From assembly GCF_900109195.1 (NCBI RefSeq), contig NZ_FNZG01000002.1, positions 132,355-196,354 of the forward strand: DNA of 64,000 nucleotides, given 5' to 3'. Made by a program: the position numbers and the translations under genes. The DNA comes from Pseudooceanicola nitratireducens. GTDB lineage: Bacteria > Pseudomonadota > Alphaproteobacteria > Rhodobacterales > Rhodobacteraceae. Positions 16,901-24,850 of the stretch are shown here, piece by piece. How positions within the stretch are numbered: position 1 is the first letter of the stretch; every line of letters starts with the position of its first letter. The notes beneath the pieces are model-generated. The model worked only from the letters and a program-made list of their open reading frames with translations. It made no database searches and was not told the origin of the DNA.

Positions 16901-17270
16901 GGCCCGGCGCATCCTGCAGGCCCCGCATCTGGCGCATATCTTCGGGCCCCAGGCGCTGGCCGAGGTCTCGGTATCCGCTGCGTTGGCAGAACTGGACGGG
17001 CAGCGGATCCATGGCACGATCGACCGGCTGATCGTGTCGGACGACCATGTTCTGGCGGTGGATTTCAAGACGAACGCAAGCGTGCCCGACACGCTGCACC
17101 AGGTGCCCGACGGGCTTATGCGCCAGATGGGGGCCTATGCCGCCGCGCTGACGCAGATCTATCCCGACCGCCGGATCGAGGTCGCCCTGCTGTGGACGCG
17201 GACCGGGACGCTGATGGTGCTGCCTCATGATATTGTGATAGCGGCCTTGCGCGCTACTACAGCTTCTTGA
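13908..17270 (+). CDS. addA: Double-strand break repair helicase AddA (alphaproteobacterial type)
   Basis: Helicase-nuclease subunit that unwinds DNA from breaks together with AddB. The 1120-residue product has a UvrD-like core: Walker A ANAGSGKT (24-31), TYTKAAATEM, the Walker B region LVDEAQDTSPVQW, VGDKKQSIYSFQGA, MTVHGSKGLEAPVVFMPE and LLYVAMTRAEKWL. A C-terminal nuclease domain follows with HGTIDRLIVSDDHVLAVDFK. The ATG at 13908 is preceded by AAGGAG and overlaps the addB stop, so the frame reaching further upstream is not used. The gene completes the tsaE-amgK-murU-addB-addA run; trxA follows after 61 bases. Confidence 0.97.
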   Translation: MIRDAATQRQVDAARPDVSTWLAANAGSGKTRVLTDRVARLLLDGVSPQHILCLTYTKAAATEMQNRLFKRLGAWAMLPDADLRAELATLGVDQGVNPEKLGHARTLFARAIETPGGLKIQTIHSFCASLLRRFPLEAGVSPQFTEMEDRQAALLRAEVIDRIARGPQAHLLERVALFYSGMSMESLGAAITGHADQLARHPGRAALAQGLGLPAGYDAAQLLDEVFLGTEMDDLAALIEVCKASGTNDQKTAAKLAQITGPNAAALAILEGAFLTGAGAKDPFTAKIGSLPAKKAQKDNPDLMDRIDPLMARVETARDRRLALSVLDKTEALYDLATVFLRDYAHAKLLRGAMDFDDLILRTRDLLTNRDVSAWVLFRLDGGIDHILVDEAQDTSPVQWQVIQALAREFTSGEGAQDDKTRTIFVVGDKKQSIYSFQGADPSGFDRMREDFGERLAALGTPLQRMALAHSFRSSPAVLSLVDQVFEGRVEAGFSPEETHIAFHDTLPGRVDLWPAIEKTDQEEDGEWDDPVDLPGAQDHNVVLADRIATRIRRMIDDRTPLPLGGGKARPLHEGDILILVRRRARLFHEIIRACKSRRLEIAGADRLKIGAEMAVKDLTALLSFLATPEDDLSLAAVLKSPLFGWDERALFDLAHKRESRHLWPALDQHPAHEPTWSVLRDLRDNADFLRPYELLERVLVRHDGRRRMMARLGVEAQDGIDALLDQALAYERSEIPSLTGFLIWLQGDDPEVKRQMESAGSRIRVMTVHGSKGLEAPVVFMPETQARRVQPGGDLIAGDGIAWWNTRADEAPATLRELEETRRRKQEEEADRLLYVAMTRAEKWLIVAAAGDLGKSGDTWYDRIRNGMVKLGALPLEAPGGEGLRLETGDWTALEVSDPPAPVDRSVALPDWAQRRPPTPAHPGKTLAPSDLGGAKALPGEDGLDEEAAKRRGRQVHRLLEHLVGVDPAEFDTLAADLLARGPDRAEGEELALLGTEARRILQAPHLAHIFGPQALAEVSVSAALAELDGQRIHGTIDRLIVSDDHVLAVDFKTNASVPDTLHQVPDGLMRQMGAYAAALTQIYPDRRIEVALLWTRTGTLMVLPHDIVIAALRATTAS

Positions 17271-17331
17271 TCTTCCCCCGATGGCTCCTTAGGTTGACGT
17301 CCCAAGCGCAGCCCCGTTCAGGAGACTTCCC

Positions 17332-17652
17332 ATGTCTACAGTCGCAGTGACCGACGATACCTTTGAATCCGAAGTGAAAAACTCCGATGTCCCCGTCGTG
17401 GTGGACTTCTGGGCCGAATGGTGCGGCCCGTGCAAACAGATCGGCCCGGCCCTGGAAGAACTGGCGGAAGAGTTTGGCGGCAAAGTGAAAATTGCCAAGG
17501 TCGACGTTGATTCGAACCCGAACAGCCCGATGCAGATGGGCGTGCGCGGCATCCCCGCCCTGTTCATCTTCAAGAACGGCGAAGTGGTGTCGAACCGCGC
17601 CGGCGCGGCCCCCAAGGCCGTGCTGAAATCCTGGATCGAAGAGTCGATCTAA
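17332..17652 (+). CDS. trxA: Thioredoxin
   Basis: Cytoplasmic dithiol-disulfide reductase, electron donor for ribonucleotide reductase, PAPS and methionine sulfoxide reductases. The 106-residue length is canonical. The active site is WCGPC (C31, C34), with the buried Asp in VVDFWAEW and cis-Pro P75 in [16 protein letters not shown] precedes the ATG. It is the last gene of the forward run from tsaE and ends in a strong terminator; a weak TTGACG element in the 61-base gap after addA may allow separate transcription. Confidence 0.98.
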   Translation: MSTVAVTDDTFESEVKNSDVPVVVDFWAEWCGPCKQIGPALEELAEEFGGKVKIAKVDVDSNPNSPMQMGVRGIPALFIFKNGEVVSNRAGAAPKAVLKSWIEESI

Positions 17653-17675
17653 GCCTGACGGCATTTGCGAATTTC

Positions 17676-17706
17676 AAAGGGCACCCCCGGCGGGTGCCCT
17701 TTTTCA
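17676..17706 (+). terminator. Rho-independent terminator of trxA
   Basis: A perfect 11-base stem (AAAGGGCACCC 17676-17686 / GGGTGCCCTTT 17692-17702) with a 5-base loop, followed by further T residues. It lies 24 bases past the trxA stop. Confidence 0.95.
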
Positions 17707-17722
17707 TTTCATTGCATGGCCA

Positions 17723-18238
17723 TTAGTCGATGGAACGGCGACCGATCAACCAGCCTGAACCCGTTACCAAAAGAGCATCTTGATGTGGAATTTCATCAAA
17801 TTCCTCAATTGTTATCGTTTCACCAGGATTGGCAGCTTTTGAAGAAGACGAGGTTTTAATGACCTCACCCATTGAGCCTTCGAGCTCATATGTGACGCTA
17901 ATCAGCTTTTTCTCGTCGGTCAGGTTCGTGACGCTGAATTCCCACTTATAGAGTACAGTGGAAACAGGCCTGTTCCACAAATCCCAAAAACTCCCAATTT
18001 TTAGGGTTTCTGTTTTGACTCTCAACCCTCTGAAACTGTCGTAAACATACGCAAGGGGCGGATCTTCTTTTTCGTCATCACCCCAGTCGATACGAGTATC
18101 CGGAGCCTTGCTTGCTGCGCCGAATTCACGCGGTATCTCTCTATTATATGCCACATATATGTTAAAAAACCCCAACAACAGAACCGCAACTGGAAGGGAG
18201 GTAAATCCCAAACCATACCATACAGGGTGATATCTCAT
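17723..18238 (-). CDS. AT-rich orphan, membrane-anchored protein of unknown function
   Basis: I do not recognise this 171-residue protein. It starts MRYHPVWYGLGFTSLPVAVL, with one hydrophobic segment (about 8-30), then a hydrophilic outward-facing region with beta-rich segments such as TVLYKWEFSVTNLTDEKKL and a serine run (SSSSK). No catalytic motif is visible. Base composition is striking: 17761-17820 has 21 G+C in 60 bases, against about two thirds for neighbours, and codon use is correspondingly AT-ending. This suggests recent transfer. It lies between the trxA terminator and a KpsS-like gene on the same strand. The absence of stops and the sensible anchor support a real gene, but no function can be assigned. 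Confidence 0.65.
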   Translation of the reverse strand: MRYHPVWYGLGFTSLPVAVLLLGFFNIYVAYNREIPREFGAASKAPDTRIDWGDDEKEDPPLAYVYDSFRGLRVKTETLKIGSFWDLWNRPVSTVLYKWEFSVTNLTDEKKLISVTYELEGSMGEVIKTSSSSKAANPGETITIEEFDEIPHQDALLVTGSGWLIGRRSID

Positions 18239-18321
18239 GTTTTCCTCAAATTATCTTGGTTGCTTCCTATTTTTGAAGAAACCCAATTTCAAGAGTACGG
18301 AACAGACAGGGACAAGGGAAA

Positions 18322-19209
18322 TTACCACCCTGCCCGGTCCAGCGCCGCGCCGATGCTTTCGCGCACCGTAGGGTGGCCCGCGTTGACGCTGTTCATCTGC
18401 CAGAACCAATAGACGTAGCGGGCGAAATCCGGGGCATGGCCGGCGATGCGGTCAAAGGCCGTCAGATCCTCGGGCGTGGCTTTCAGGCAGATGTGGTGGA
18501 AATCAATCTGACCGAACAGCACCGAAGGCTTGCCAAAGAACATCGCGTTGAAGGCGGCGGCGGAATTCATCGTCACCACGTAGTCGCAGCTTTGCAGCAG
18601 CGGCTCCATCTGGCCCATGACGATGCGCAGGCGCGGATGGGCGGCGGCAAGCGCGTCCAGCGTGATCAGATCGGCCTGGGTATAGGCCTCTTTCGGGTGC
18701 AGGCCGGCCACGACGCGGCGGGTGCGGTCCGACTGCAGTGTGTGGCGGATCATGTCGACGGGCGTGCAGCTTTGGAAGGACCGCTTTTCACGGATCCGGC
18801 CCTGCAGCGGGACATAGATCAGACCTTTGCGGCTGGCCTGTTGCGGGGCGTCGTTGAACAGGCGTTTTTGCCAGCGGGCATAGAAGGCTGTGGCGTCCGA
18901 TTCAGGGACTATTGCAGCGGAATAGTCGGATTTTGCCACATGCCAGCTCCAGCGCTCTGCGCTCGGCTCGATCGCCCAGAAGGGGTAGTGATAGACGCGG
19001 CGAACACAGAGCCCCCCGGGCGGGGGTGGCACCATATGGGTGATCGCCCGCGTGCCCGGCCCGCGCCCCAGATCGCCCTGATCGGCAAAATCCACCCCAT
19101 GCCCCCGGTCGCGCAGGACCGCGACCAGATGGGCAAAGAAATTATGGTCGCCATTTTCGGCACTACGCCGCAGAACAGGGTCTAAGTATAGGGTCACATG
19201 CTTGGCCAT
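18322..19209 (-). CDS. KpsS/KpsC-like (Capsule_synth fold) putative glycosyltransferase
   Basis: A 295-residue soluble protein. The C-terminal half has features of the capsule-export KpsS/KpsC transferase fold: GLHPKEAYTQADLITLDAL, then LLQSCDYVVTMNSAAAFNAM followed by FFGKPSVLFGQ, a typical nucleotide-sugar-domain arrangement in which a Ser/Asn-rich loop precedes GKP. YVPLQGRIREKRSFQSC near the centre is also characteristic. Known relatives add Kdo or other sugars to capsule lipid anchors, but no other capsule genes are nearby, so the substrate is unknown. GC content is normal, unlike the adjacent AT-rich orphan. It is divergent from hslV, with 125 bases between starts. Confidence 0.6.
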   Translation of the reverse strand: MAKHVTLYLDPVLRRSAENGDHNFFAHLVAVLRDRGHGVDFADQGDLGRGPGTRAITHMVPPPPGGLCVRRVYHYPFWAIEPSAERWSWHVAKSDYSAAIVPESDATAFYARWQKRLFNDAPQQASRKGLIYVPLQGRIREKRSFQSCTPVDMIRHTLQSDRTRRVVAGLHPKEAYTQADLITLDALAAAHPRLRIVMGQMEPLLQSCDYVVTMNSAAAFNAMFFGKPSVLFGQIDFHHICLKATPEDLTAFDRIAGHAPDFARYVYWFWQMNSVNAGHPTVRESIGAALDRAGW

Positions 19210-19281
19210 GGGGCGACGCTATCCCCGGACCCCGGCGGGCTCAAGATCAGGCGCCGCCAAGCGGGCAAAAAGGCCCAAGGG

Positions 19282-19312
19282 TTGTCGCCGGGCGGTCCGC
19301 GTCTCATATAGT
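19282..19312 (+). promoter_or_regulatory. Possible hslV promoter
   Basis: TTGTCG (19282-19287) and TATAGT (19307-19312) lie 19 bases apart, just upstream of hslV. The -10 is good, the -35 is weak and the spacing is long; a heat-shock sigma factor site could overlap but is not clear. Confidence 0.35.
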
Positions 19313-19334
19313 CCGTCAACGACAGGAGCATTGA

Positions 19335-19892
19335 ATGGCACAGAACGAATTTCCCGGCTGGCACGGCACCACGATCATCGGTGTGCGCAAGGGCGGACAG
19401 GTGGTTGTGGCCGGTGACGGCCAGGTCAGCCTGGGCCAGACCGTGATCAAGGGCAGCGCCCGCAAGGTGCGGCGGCTGTCCCCCGGCGGCTATGATGTGG
19501 TCTGCGGCTTTGCCGGATCCACCGCCGATGCCTTTACCCTGCTGGAACGGCTGGAAGCCAAGCTGGAGGCCACGCCCGGCCAGCTTCAGCGCGCCAGCGT
19601 CGAACTGGCCAAGGACTGGCGCACCGACAAGTACCTGCAAAAGCTCGAGGCGATGCTGATCGTCACCGACGGCAAGGAATTGTACGTGATCACCGGTGCC
19701 GGCGACGTGCTGGAACCCGAACACGGGATCGCGGCCATCGGATCGGGCGGCAATTACGCCCTGGCCGCCGCGCGCGCCATGATCGACAGCGACCAGTCGG
19801 CCGAAGACATCGCCCGCAAGGCCATGTCCATCGCCGCCGACATCTGTGTCTATACCAACGGAAATCTGACCGTCGAAACGATCGACGGCTAA
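19335..19892 (+). CDS. hslV: ATP-dependent protease proteolytic subunit HslV
   Basis: Threonine-peptidase core of the HslUV (ClpYQ) protease in the cytoplasm. The 185-residue precursor reads [11 protein letters not shown] then TTIIGV, so removal of 11 residues exposes catalytic T12. The Gly-rich [13 protein letters not shown], the conserved Lys in SARKVRRL and the [14 protein letters not shown] segment are intact. AGGAG lies upstream of the ATG. hslU starts 9 bases after the stop, so the two subunits are co-transcribed. Confidence 0.98.
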   Translation: MAQNEFPGWHGTTIIGVRKGGQVVVAGDGQVSLGQTVIKGSARKVRRLSPGGYDVVCGFAGSTADAFTLLERLEAKLEATPGQLQRASVELAKDWRTDKYLQKLEAMLIVTDGKELYVITGAGDVLEPEHGIAAIGSGGNYALAAARAMIDSDQSAEDIARKAMSIAADICVYTNGNLTVETIDG

Positions 19893-19901
19893 GGAAACCA
19901 T

Positions 19902-21209
19902 ATGACCGACCTGACCCCCCGCGAAATCGTATCGGAACTGGACCGTTTCATCATCGGCCAGAAGGATGCCAAACGTGCCGTGGCCGTGGCGCTGCGGTCG
20001 CGCTGGCGGCGTCGGCAGCTGGCCGATGACCTGCGCGACGAGGTGTTCCCGAAGAACATCCTGATGATCGGCCCGACCGGTGTCGGCAAAACCGAAATCT
20101 CGCGCCGGCTGGCGAAACTGGCCCGTGCGCCTTTCATCAAGGTCGAGGCGACCAAGTTCACCGAGGTCGGCTATGTCGGGCGGGACGTGGAACAGATCAT
20201 CCGCGACCTGATGGACAGCGCCGTCGCCATGGTGCGCGAACACATGCGCGAGGACGTCAAGGCTTCGGCCCACCAGATGGCCGAGGACCGCGTGATCGAA
20301 GCCATCGCCGGGACCGACGCCCGCGACAGCACGAGAGAGATGTTCCGCAAGAAGCTGCGCAGCGGAGAGCTGGACGATACCGAGATCGAGCTGGACGTGG
20401 CCGACAACTCCAACCCCATGGGCATGATGGATATTCCCGGGCAGCCGGGCAGCCAGATGGGCATGATGAACCTGGGCGACATCTTCGGCAAGGCCTTTGG
20501 CGGACGCACCGTGCGGCGCAAGATGAAGGTGTCTGAAAGCTACGAGGTCCTGATCGGTGAAGAGGCCGACAAGCTGCTGGACGATGAAACCGTGAACCGC
20601 GCCGCGCTGTCGGCGGTCGAGGAAAACGGCATCGTCTTTCTGGACGAGATCGACAAGGTCTGTGCCCGGTCGGATGCGCGCGGCGGCGATGTGTCCCGCG
20701 AAGGCGTGCAGCGCGACCTGCTGCCGCTGATCGAAGGCACCACCGTCAGCACCAAGTACGGCGCGGTGAAAACGGATCATATCCTGTTCATCGCCTCCGG
20801 CGCCTTCCACGTCGCGAAACCCTCGGACCTGCTGCCGGAACTTCAGGGCCGTCTGCCCATCCGGGTCGAGCTGAATTCTCTGACCGAGGCCGATTTTGTC
20901 GCCATCCTGACCGAGACGGACAACGCCCTGACGCGCCAATACACCGCGCTGATGGAAACCGAAGGCGTCACCGTCGACTTCACCGAAGATGGCATCGCCG
21001 CCCTGGCCCGCACCGCGGCCGAGGTGAACCAGTCGGTGGAAAACATCGGCGCCCGGCGGCTTTACACCATCATGGAGCGCGTCTTCGAAGAGCTGTCGTT
21101 CCACGCGCCGGACAAGTCGGGCGAAAAGATCCTGGTGGATGCCGGTTTTGTCGAGGCGAATATCGGTAAGCTCGCTGCCTCGGCCGATCTAAGCCGCTAC
21201 GTGCTGTGA
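19902..21209 (+). CDS. hslU: HslUV protease ATPase subunit HslU
   Basis: AAA+ unfoldase that feeds substrates to HslV. The 435-residue protein has the N-terminal [20 protein letters not shown], Walker A GPTGVGKT (57-64), the pore motif in [19 protein letters not shown], an intermediate domain rich in Met/Gly (about 165-195), Walker [14 protein letters not shown], sensor 2 in [18 protein letters not shown], and the C-terminal LSRYVL that docks into HslV. All functional elements are present. Confidence 0.98.
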   Translation: MTDLTPREIVSELDRFIIGQKDAKRAVAVALRSRWRRRQLADDLRDEVFPKNILMIGPTGVGKTEISRRLAKLARAPFIKVEATKFTEVGYVGRDVEQIIRDLMDSAVAMVREHMREDVKASAHQMAEDRVIEAIAGTDARDSTREMFRKKLRSGELDDTEIELDVADNSNPMGMMDIPGQPGSQMGMMNLGDIFGKAFGGRTVRRKMKVSESYEVLIGEEADKLLDDETVNRAALSAVEENGIVFLDEIDKVCARSDARGGDVSREGVQRDLLPLIEGTTVSTKYGAVKTDHILFIASGAFHVAKPSDLLPELQGRLPIRVELNSLTEADFVAILTETDNALTRQYTALMETEGVTVDFTEDGIAALARTAAEVNQSVENIGARRLYTIMERVFEELSFHAPDKSGEKILVDAGFVEANIGKLAASADLSRYVL

Positions 21210-21222
21210 TCGCCACATGACA

Positions 21223-21260
21223 CCGGCCCGCGCCTGCTTTGACGCATTGGCGCGGGCCGG
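21223..21260 (+). terminator. Strong inverted repeat after hslU
   Basis: A perfect 12-base GC stem (CCGGCCCGCGCC 21223-21234 / GGCGCGGGCCGG 21249-21260) has a 14-base loop and lies 13 bases past the hslU stop. No T-tract follows, so it may act as an mRNA 3'-end barrier or assist Rho rather than terminate alone. Confidence 0.55.
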
Positions 21261-21303
21261 ACCTTCGGCTTAGCTAGACGCAGGTTTGTCCAATCGGGTC
21301 GCC

Positions 21304-22413
21304 ATGCGTCTGTTCCTTCTGCTTCGTTTCCTGATCCTTGGTCTTGTTCTGGCCGGGTGTGCCGATCCGACCTATGCGCCGGTGCGGCCCGACACCGGGG
21401 GGCTGGGCGACATTCAGGGCGTCATTGTCGTCACCAACCGCGCAAGGACGGGCGACGGTTTCTATGGATCGGGCCGCAGCGACGTGATGTCCTATCAGGC
21501 CGTCGATGTGTCGATCCCGCGCGACAGGGCCATGGGGTCCCTGCCCGTCTCTATCCGCAATGCAAAGCCGGGGCAGCATTTCCTGATCTCGGGCAGTCGC
21601 GGCCTTGCGGGCCGGGACGGGTTCCGCACCGATCTACGCCGATCCCTGTCGGCCCTTCCGGGGGATGAACGCGATCTGCTGATCTTTGTTCACGGCTACA
21701 ACAACTCCTATTCCGACGGGATCTATCGCACCGCGCAGCTGATGCATGATTTCGACGTAAAGGGGCTGGCACTGCATTACTCCTGGCCCAGTGCGGCGCA
21801 TCCCCTGGGCTATTCCCATGACCGCGACAGCCTGCTGTTTGCCCGCGACGGGCTGGAAGCGATGCTGCGCGACGTCGCCGGGACGGGTGCACGCAACGTG
21901 GTTCTGGTCGGCCATTCGCTTGGGGCGATGCTGGTGATGGAAACCCTGCGCCAGATGGATATCCGCGATCCCGGCCTGCCCGACAGGCTGCTGAACGGGG
22001 TCGTGCTGATTTCGCCCGACATCGACGTGGATCTGTTCCGCGCGCAGGCTCATCGTATTCGCACCCTTCCGGAACCCTTCGCGATCTTCACGTCGCGCAA
22101 GGATCGCGCGCTTCAGCTGTCGTCGCGGGTCAACGGGAAATCGGAACGTCTTGGCAGCCTGTCTCAGGCCGAGGAGCTGGCGGATCTGAACGTCACCGTC
22201 GTCGATGTGACCGCCTTCAGCACGACGATGGCGCAGTCGCATTTCACCGCCGGATCCTCTCCGGGGCTGATCGCGCTTCTGTCGCAGGGGCGGGCGCTGG
22301 ATCAGACCTTTGCCACGCCGAACCGGGCGACACGGGCGGGGCTTCCCGGTGTCGTCGTGACGGTGCGCAATGCGACGCAGGTGATCTTGTCGCCGGGGCT
22401 GCTGCGCAATTGA
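21304..22413 (+). CDS. Lipoprotein alpha/beta hydrolase (DUF900 type)
   Basis: A 369-residue putative serine hydrolase. The N-terminus MRLFLLLRFLILGLVLAGCA is a lipoprotein signal with lipobox LAGC and acylated C19. The catalytic domain contains LIFVHGYNNSYSDGIYRT (oxyanion region), the nucleophile elbow VGHSLGAMLVMETL and ISPDIDVDLFRAQAHRI, typical of DUF900 hydrolases. Substrate unknown; cell-envelope lipids or peptides are possible. The ATG at 21304 is chosen for the signal peptide; an upstream TTG (21286) is possible, and neither has a good ribosome site. It converges with smr, ending 19 bases away. Confidence 0.85.
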   Translation: MRLFLLLRFLILGLVLAGCADPTYAPVRPDTGGLGDIQGVIVVTNRARTGDGFYGSGRSDVMSYQAVDVSIPRDRAMGSLPVSIRNAKPGQHFLISGSRGLAGRDGFRTDLRRSLSALPGDERDLLIFVHGYNNSYSDGIYRTAQLMHDFDVKGLALHYSWPSAAHPLGYSHDRDSLLFARDGLEAMLRDVAGTGARNVVLVGHSLGAMLVMETLRQMDIRDPGLPDRLLNGVVLISPDIDVDLFRAQAHRIRTLPEPFAIFTSRKDRALQLSSRVNGKSERLGSLSQAEELADLNVTVVDVTAFSTTMAQSHFTAGSSPGLIALLSQGRALDQTFATPNRATRAGLPGVVVTVRNATQVILSPGLLRN

Positions 22414-22432
22414 TTTCAGGATCAGCCGGGGA

Positions 22433-23029
22433 TCAGCGCATCCGGCGCAGATAGACGTAATAGGCCCCGCCGCCGCCATGGCTTTGATGTGCCGGGGTGA
22501 TCTGAAGCACCAGCCCGGACAGGGGCGGCACCGACAGCCAATGGGGCACGTTGTGGCGCAGGATGCCACGGCGCACGGGGATCGGCCCGTCTTCGTCGCG
22601 GTCCTTGCCCTTGCCGGTGATCACCAGGACCAGACGCCGCCCTTCGCTGGCGGATCGCATGATGAACCCGGTCAGCGCGGGATGGGCGCGGTCCATGGTC
22701 ATGCCATGCAGGTCGATCCGCGCCTCGGGCGACAGCTTGCCACGCTTCATCCGCGTGTGGGTCTTGCGATCCATATGGACCGGGGCCTTGTGCAGACGGT
22801 CCGCAACGCTGCCCATCAGGTCGTGACCGGGCGCACCCCCCTGCCCTTTCTGGCCCAGCCGGAAGGCCGGCAGGGGATCGCGGGGCGCGGGGCCGGATTT
22901 GACCTCTGGCTTGGCGGGTGTCTTGCGCGCCTCGGGATCGGGTTTCAGCTTGGGGCGGTGCATCCGTTCCGCCGTGCCAGCCACCTTCCGCCAGAGGTCA
23001 AGCTCTTCCGGGCGAAGACGGCGGCTCAT
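22433..23029 (-). CDS. Smr/MutS2-domain endonuclease-like protein
   Basis: A 198-residue protein with a basic, proline-rich N-terminal half (about 1-85) and a C-terminal Smr domain: the DLHGMT box in ARIDLHGMTMDRAHPAL, then VLVITGKGKDRDEDG and the C-terminal GGGGAYYVYLRRMR. Smr domains nick DNA or cleave RNA, including mRNA on collided ribosomes; which substrate this stand-alone form uses is unclear. Its ATG overlaps the mltA stop (ATGA), making it the third gene of timA-mltA-smr. This order is, to my knowledge, conserved in Rhodobacteraceae. Confidence 0.9.
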   Translation of the reverse strand: MSRRLRPEELDLWRKVAGTAERMHRPKLKPDPEARKTPAKPEVKSGPAPRDPLPAFRLGQKGQGGAPGHDLMGSVADRLHKAPVHMDRKTHTRMKRGKLSPEARIDLHGMTMDRAHPALTGFIMRSASEGRRLVLVITGKGKDRDEDGPIPVRRGILRHNVPHWLSVPPLSGLVLQITPAHQSHGGGGAYYVYLRRMR

Positions 23030-24060
23030 AGGTTGTCCTCGGGCAGCTGGGCATAGGCGCGCTGGATCGGAAGCAGCACGACCATGCGGCCGGGGTCCTT
23101 CATGCGCCCTGCCCTGCGGCCGGCCTTGTCACCGGTGCCGATGAAGACATCCGCGCGCTGCGTGCCCTTGATTGCGGATCCGGTGTCCTGGGCGACGGTC
23201 AGACGACGCAGCGGGACCTCTCCGCGGACTTCGATCCAGACGGGCGCGCCAAGGGGCGTGAATTCGGGATCGACGGCGATGCTGCGCCCGGGGGTGATCG
23301 ACCGGTTCATGGCGCCACGCGGCCCTTCGGAGGGGTTAAGATCGTCGATTTCGCGGAAGAAGACATAGCTGTCGTTGTGGCGCAGAAGCTCGGGCCCGTC
23401 GATGGGATTGCGCCGCACCCAGTTCTTGATCACCTGGGCCGAGACCTGGTGCACGGAATAGACCCCGCGCCGCACCAGTTCGCGCCCGACGGATCGGTAT
23501 TCATGACCGTTCTTGCCGCCATAGCCGACACGGATCATCGTGCCATCGGTCAGGCGGATCCGGCCAGAGCCCTGGATTTGCAGAAAAAACAGCTCGACCG
23601 GGTCATCGACCCAGGCGATTTCCAATCCACGGCCGGTCAGGGCATCGGTGGTCTCGATCTCGCGCCGGGACAGGTAGGTGCCGTGCCGTGCCTCGGGCGG
23701 CATACGGTAGATCGGATAGCGGTACATGTCCGTCCTGCTGCGCGATCCCCGCAGTTCCGGTTCGAAATAGCCGGTGAACAGAGCATCGTCGGGATCACCG
23801 ATCAGGACAGGCGTGAAGAACAGTTCGAAAAAGGTGCGGGCGTTGGTCTGCTGGCCTGCAATGGAACAGATCGACCGCCAGTCGGGGGCGGTCAGATCGG
23901 GGCAGGTTTCCAGAAAGGCATCCAGGGCTGCGGCATGGTCGTCCTTGTCCCAGCCGGAAAGCTGGGCATAGGACAGGATCCGGTAAGGGGTTTCAGCCCA
24001 AGCCCCGGACCCGGCAAGGGTCAGGGCGGCCAGCACTGCGGCCAGCCGCGCGCCGATCAT
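23026..24060 (-). CDS. mltA: Membrane-bound lytic murein transglycosylase A
   Basis: Cleaves the glycan strand of peptidoglycan, releasing 1,6-anhydroMurNAc products that can feed the recycling enzymes encoded at 9.3-11 kb. The 344-residue precursor has a signal peptide (MIGARLAAVLAALTLAGSGA, then WA), with no lipobox, so it is probably periplasmic rather than a lipoprotein as in Escherichia coli. Family segments are FTGYFEPELRGSRSR, FFLQIQGSGRIRL and the 3D-domain AQDTGSAIKGTQRADVFIG, with conserved D292 and D304 in the catalytic cleft. ATGA overlaps with timA upstream and smr downstream. Confidence 0.95.
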   Translation of the reverse strand: MIGARLAAVLAALTLAGSGAWAETPYRILSYAQLSGWDKDDHAAALDAFLETCPDLTAPDWRSICSIAGQQTNARTFFELFFTPVLIGDPDDALFTGYFEPELRGSRSRTDMYRYPIYRMPPEARHGTYLSRREIETTDALTGRGLEIAWVDDPVELFFLQIQGSGRIRLTDGTMIRVGYGGKNGHEYRSVGRELVRRGVYSVHQVSAQVIKNWVRRNPIDGPELLRHNDSYVFFREIDDLNPSEGPRGAMNRSITPGRSIAVDPEFTPLGAPVWIEVRGEVPLRRLTVAQDTGSAIKGTQRADVFIGTGDKAGRRAGRMKDPGRMVVLLPIQRAYAQLPEDNL

Positions 24061-24719
24061 TCGCCCGTGGCGACAAGCTGCCAGTTCGGATCGTCGCTTC
24101 CCATGTTGCGGGCAAAGGTCCAGACGTCGCGCTGCGTCTTGACGGCCTTGGGATCGCCTTCGATCACTTCACCGGCGCGGTCGCGCACGGCAAAGGTCAG
24201 CTGGCCGACGAAGCGCACGGTCAGTTCACCTTCGCGGGTGGCCTCGTCCAGTTCGGCATCGACAAGCTGCAGTTCCTTGACGCCGACGAAATCGGCCTCG
24301 ACCGTCAGGCCCTTGGCTTCGCGTTCGTTCACCACGTAGGCAAAGCTTTCGTATACCTCGTTCGAGAGGAAGGGTTTGATGTCGGCCATCTCGCCCTTTT
24401 CGAAGCCCATCAGGATCATTTCATAGGCACCGCGCGCGCCAGACAGGAATTCCGACACGGAAAACGACGGCTCAAGCTGTTTCATGCGGGCCAGGGCACC
24501 GGCGGCGGGGCTGTTTTCCGGAACATGGTCGATGATGTCGTGGTCAGGGCCGCCTTCGATCACCTCAAAGTTACCGCGGGTGTCGGTGGTGGTCGGGCCA
24601 GACCGCGGCACGGGCGGCTTTTCAAAGCCGTCGCGCGTGCCCAGAACGGACCGCAGACGCAGGATCAGGAACACCGCGATACCGGCAAGAACCAACAGCT
24701 GAAGAATAGGCGAGTTCAT
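24057..24719 (-). CDS. timA: Tim44/TimA family membrane protein
   Basis: A 220-residue protein with a single N-terminal membrane helix (MNSPILQLLVLAGIAVFLIL), a variable linker, and the Tim44-like domain from about residue 85: FLSGARGAYEMILMGFEKGE, then MADIKPFLSNEVYESFAYVV and VGVKELQLVDAELDEATREG. It is the bacterial relative of mitochondrial Tim44; bacterial members sit at the inner membrane and their exact role is poorly known. The ATG at 24719 has AAGGGG upstream. It heads the timA-mltA-smr operon and is divergent from fxsA. Confidence 0.9.
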   Translation of the reverse strand: MNSPILQLLVLAGIAVFLILRLRSVLGTRDGFEKPPVPRSGPTTTDTRGNFEVIEGGPDHDIIDHVPENSPAAGALARMKQLEPSFSVSEFLSGARGAYEMILMGFEKGEMADIKPFLSNEVYESFAYVVNEREAKGLTVEADFVGVKELQLVDAELDEATREGELTVRFVGQLTFAVRDRAGEVIEGDPKAVKTQRDVWTFARNMGSDDPNWQLVATGE

Positions 24720-24850
24720 CAAATCCCCTTCGGGTACAGAGCGCTTGGACTGGTCGGACATGGAAATGGCCCGGTTCCGTCCTTATGTAGGTGACAGGGT
24801 GCGGTAAGTCTACTGCACCGGGATTTAACTGGGACATACAGGAGGCCCCC

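Noticed and set aside
19194-21104. Open frame of more than 600 codons opposite hslVU
   Set aside because: Low-complexity His/Asp/Gln-rich translation typical of antisense GC-rich frames, covering two certain genes.
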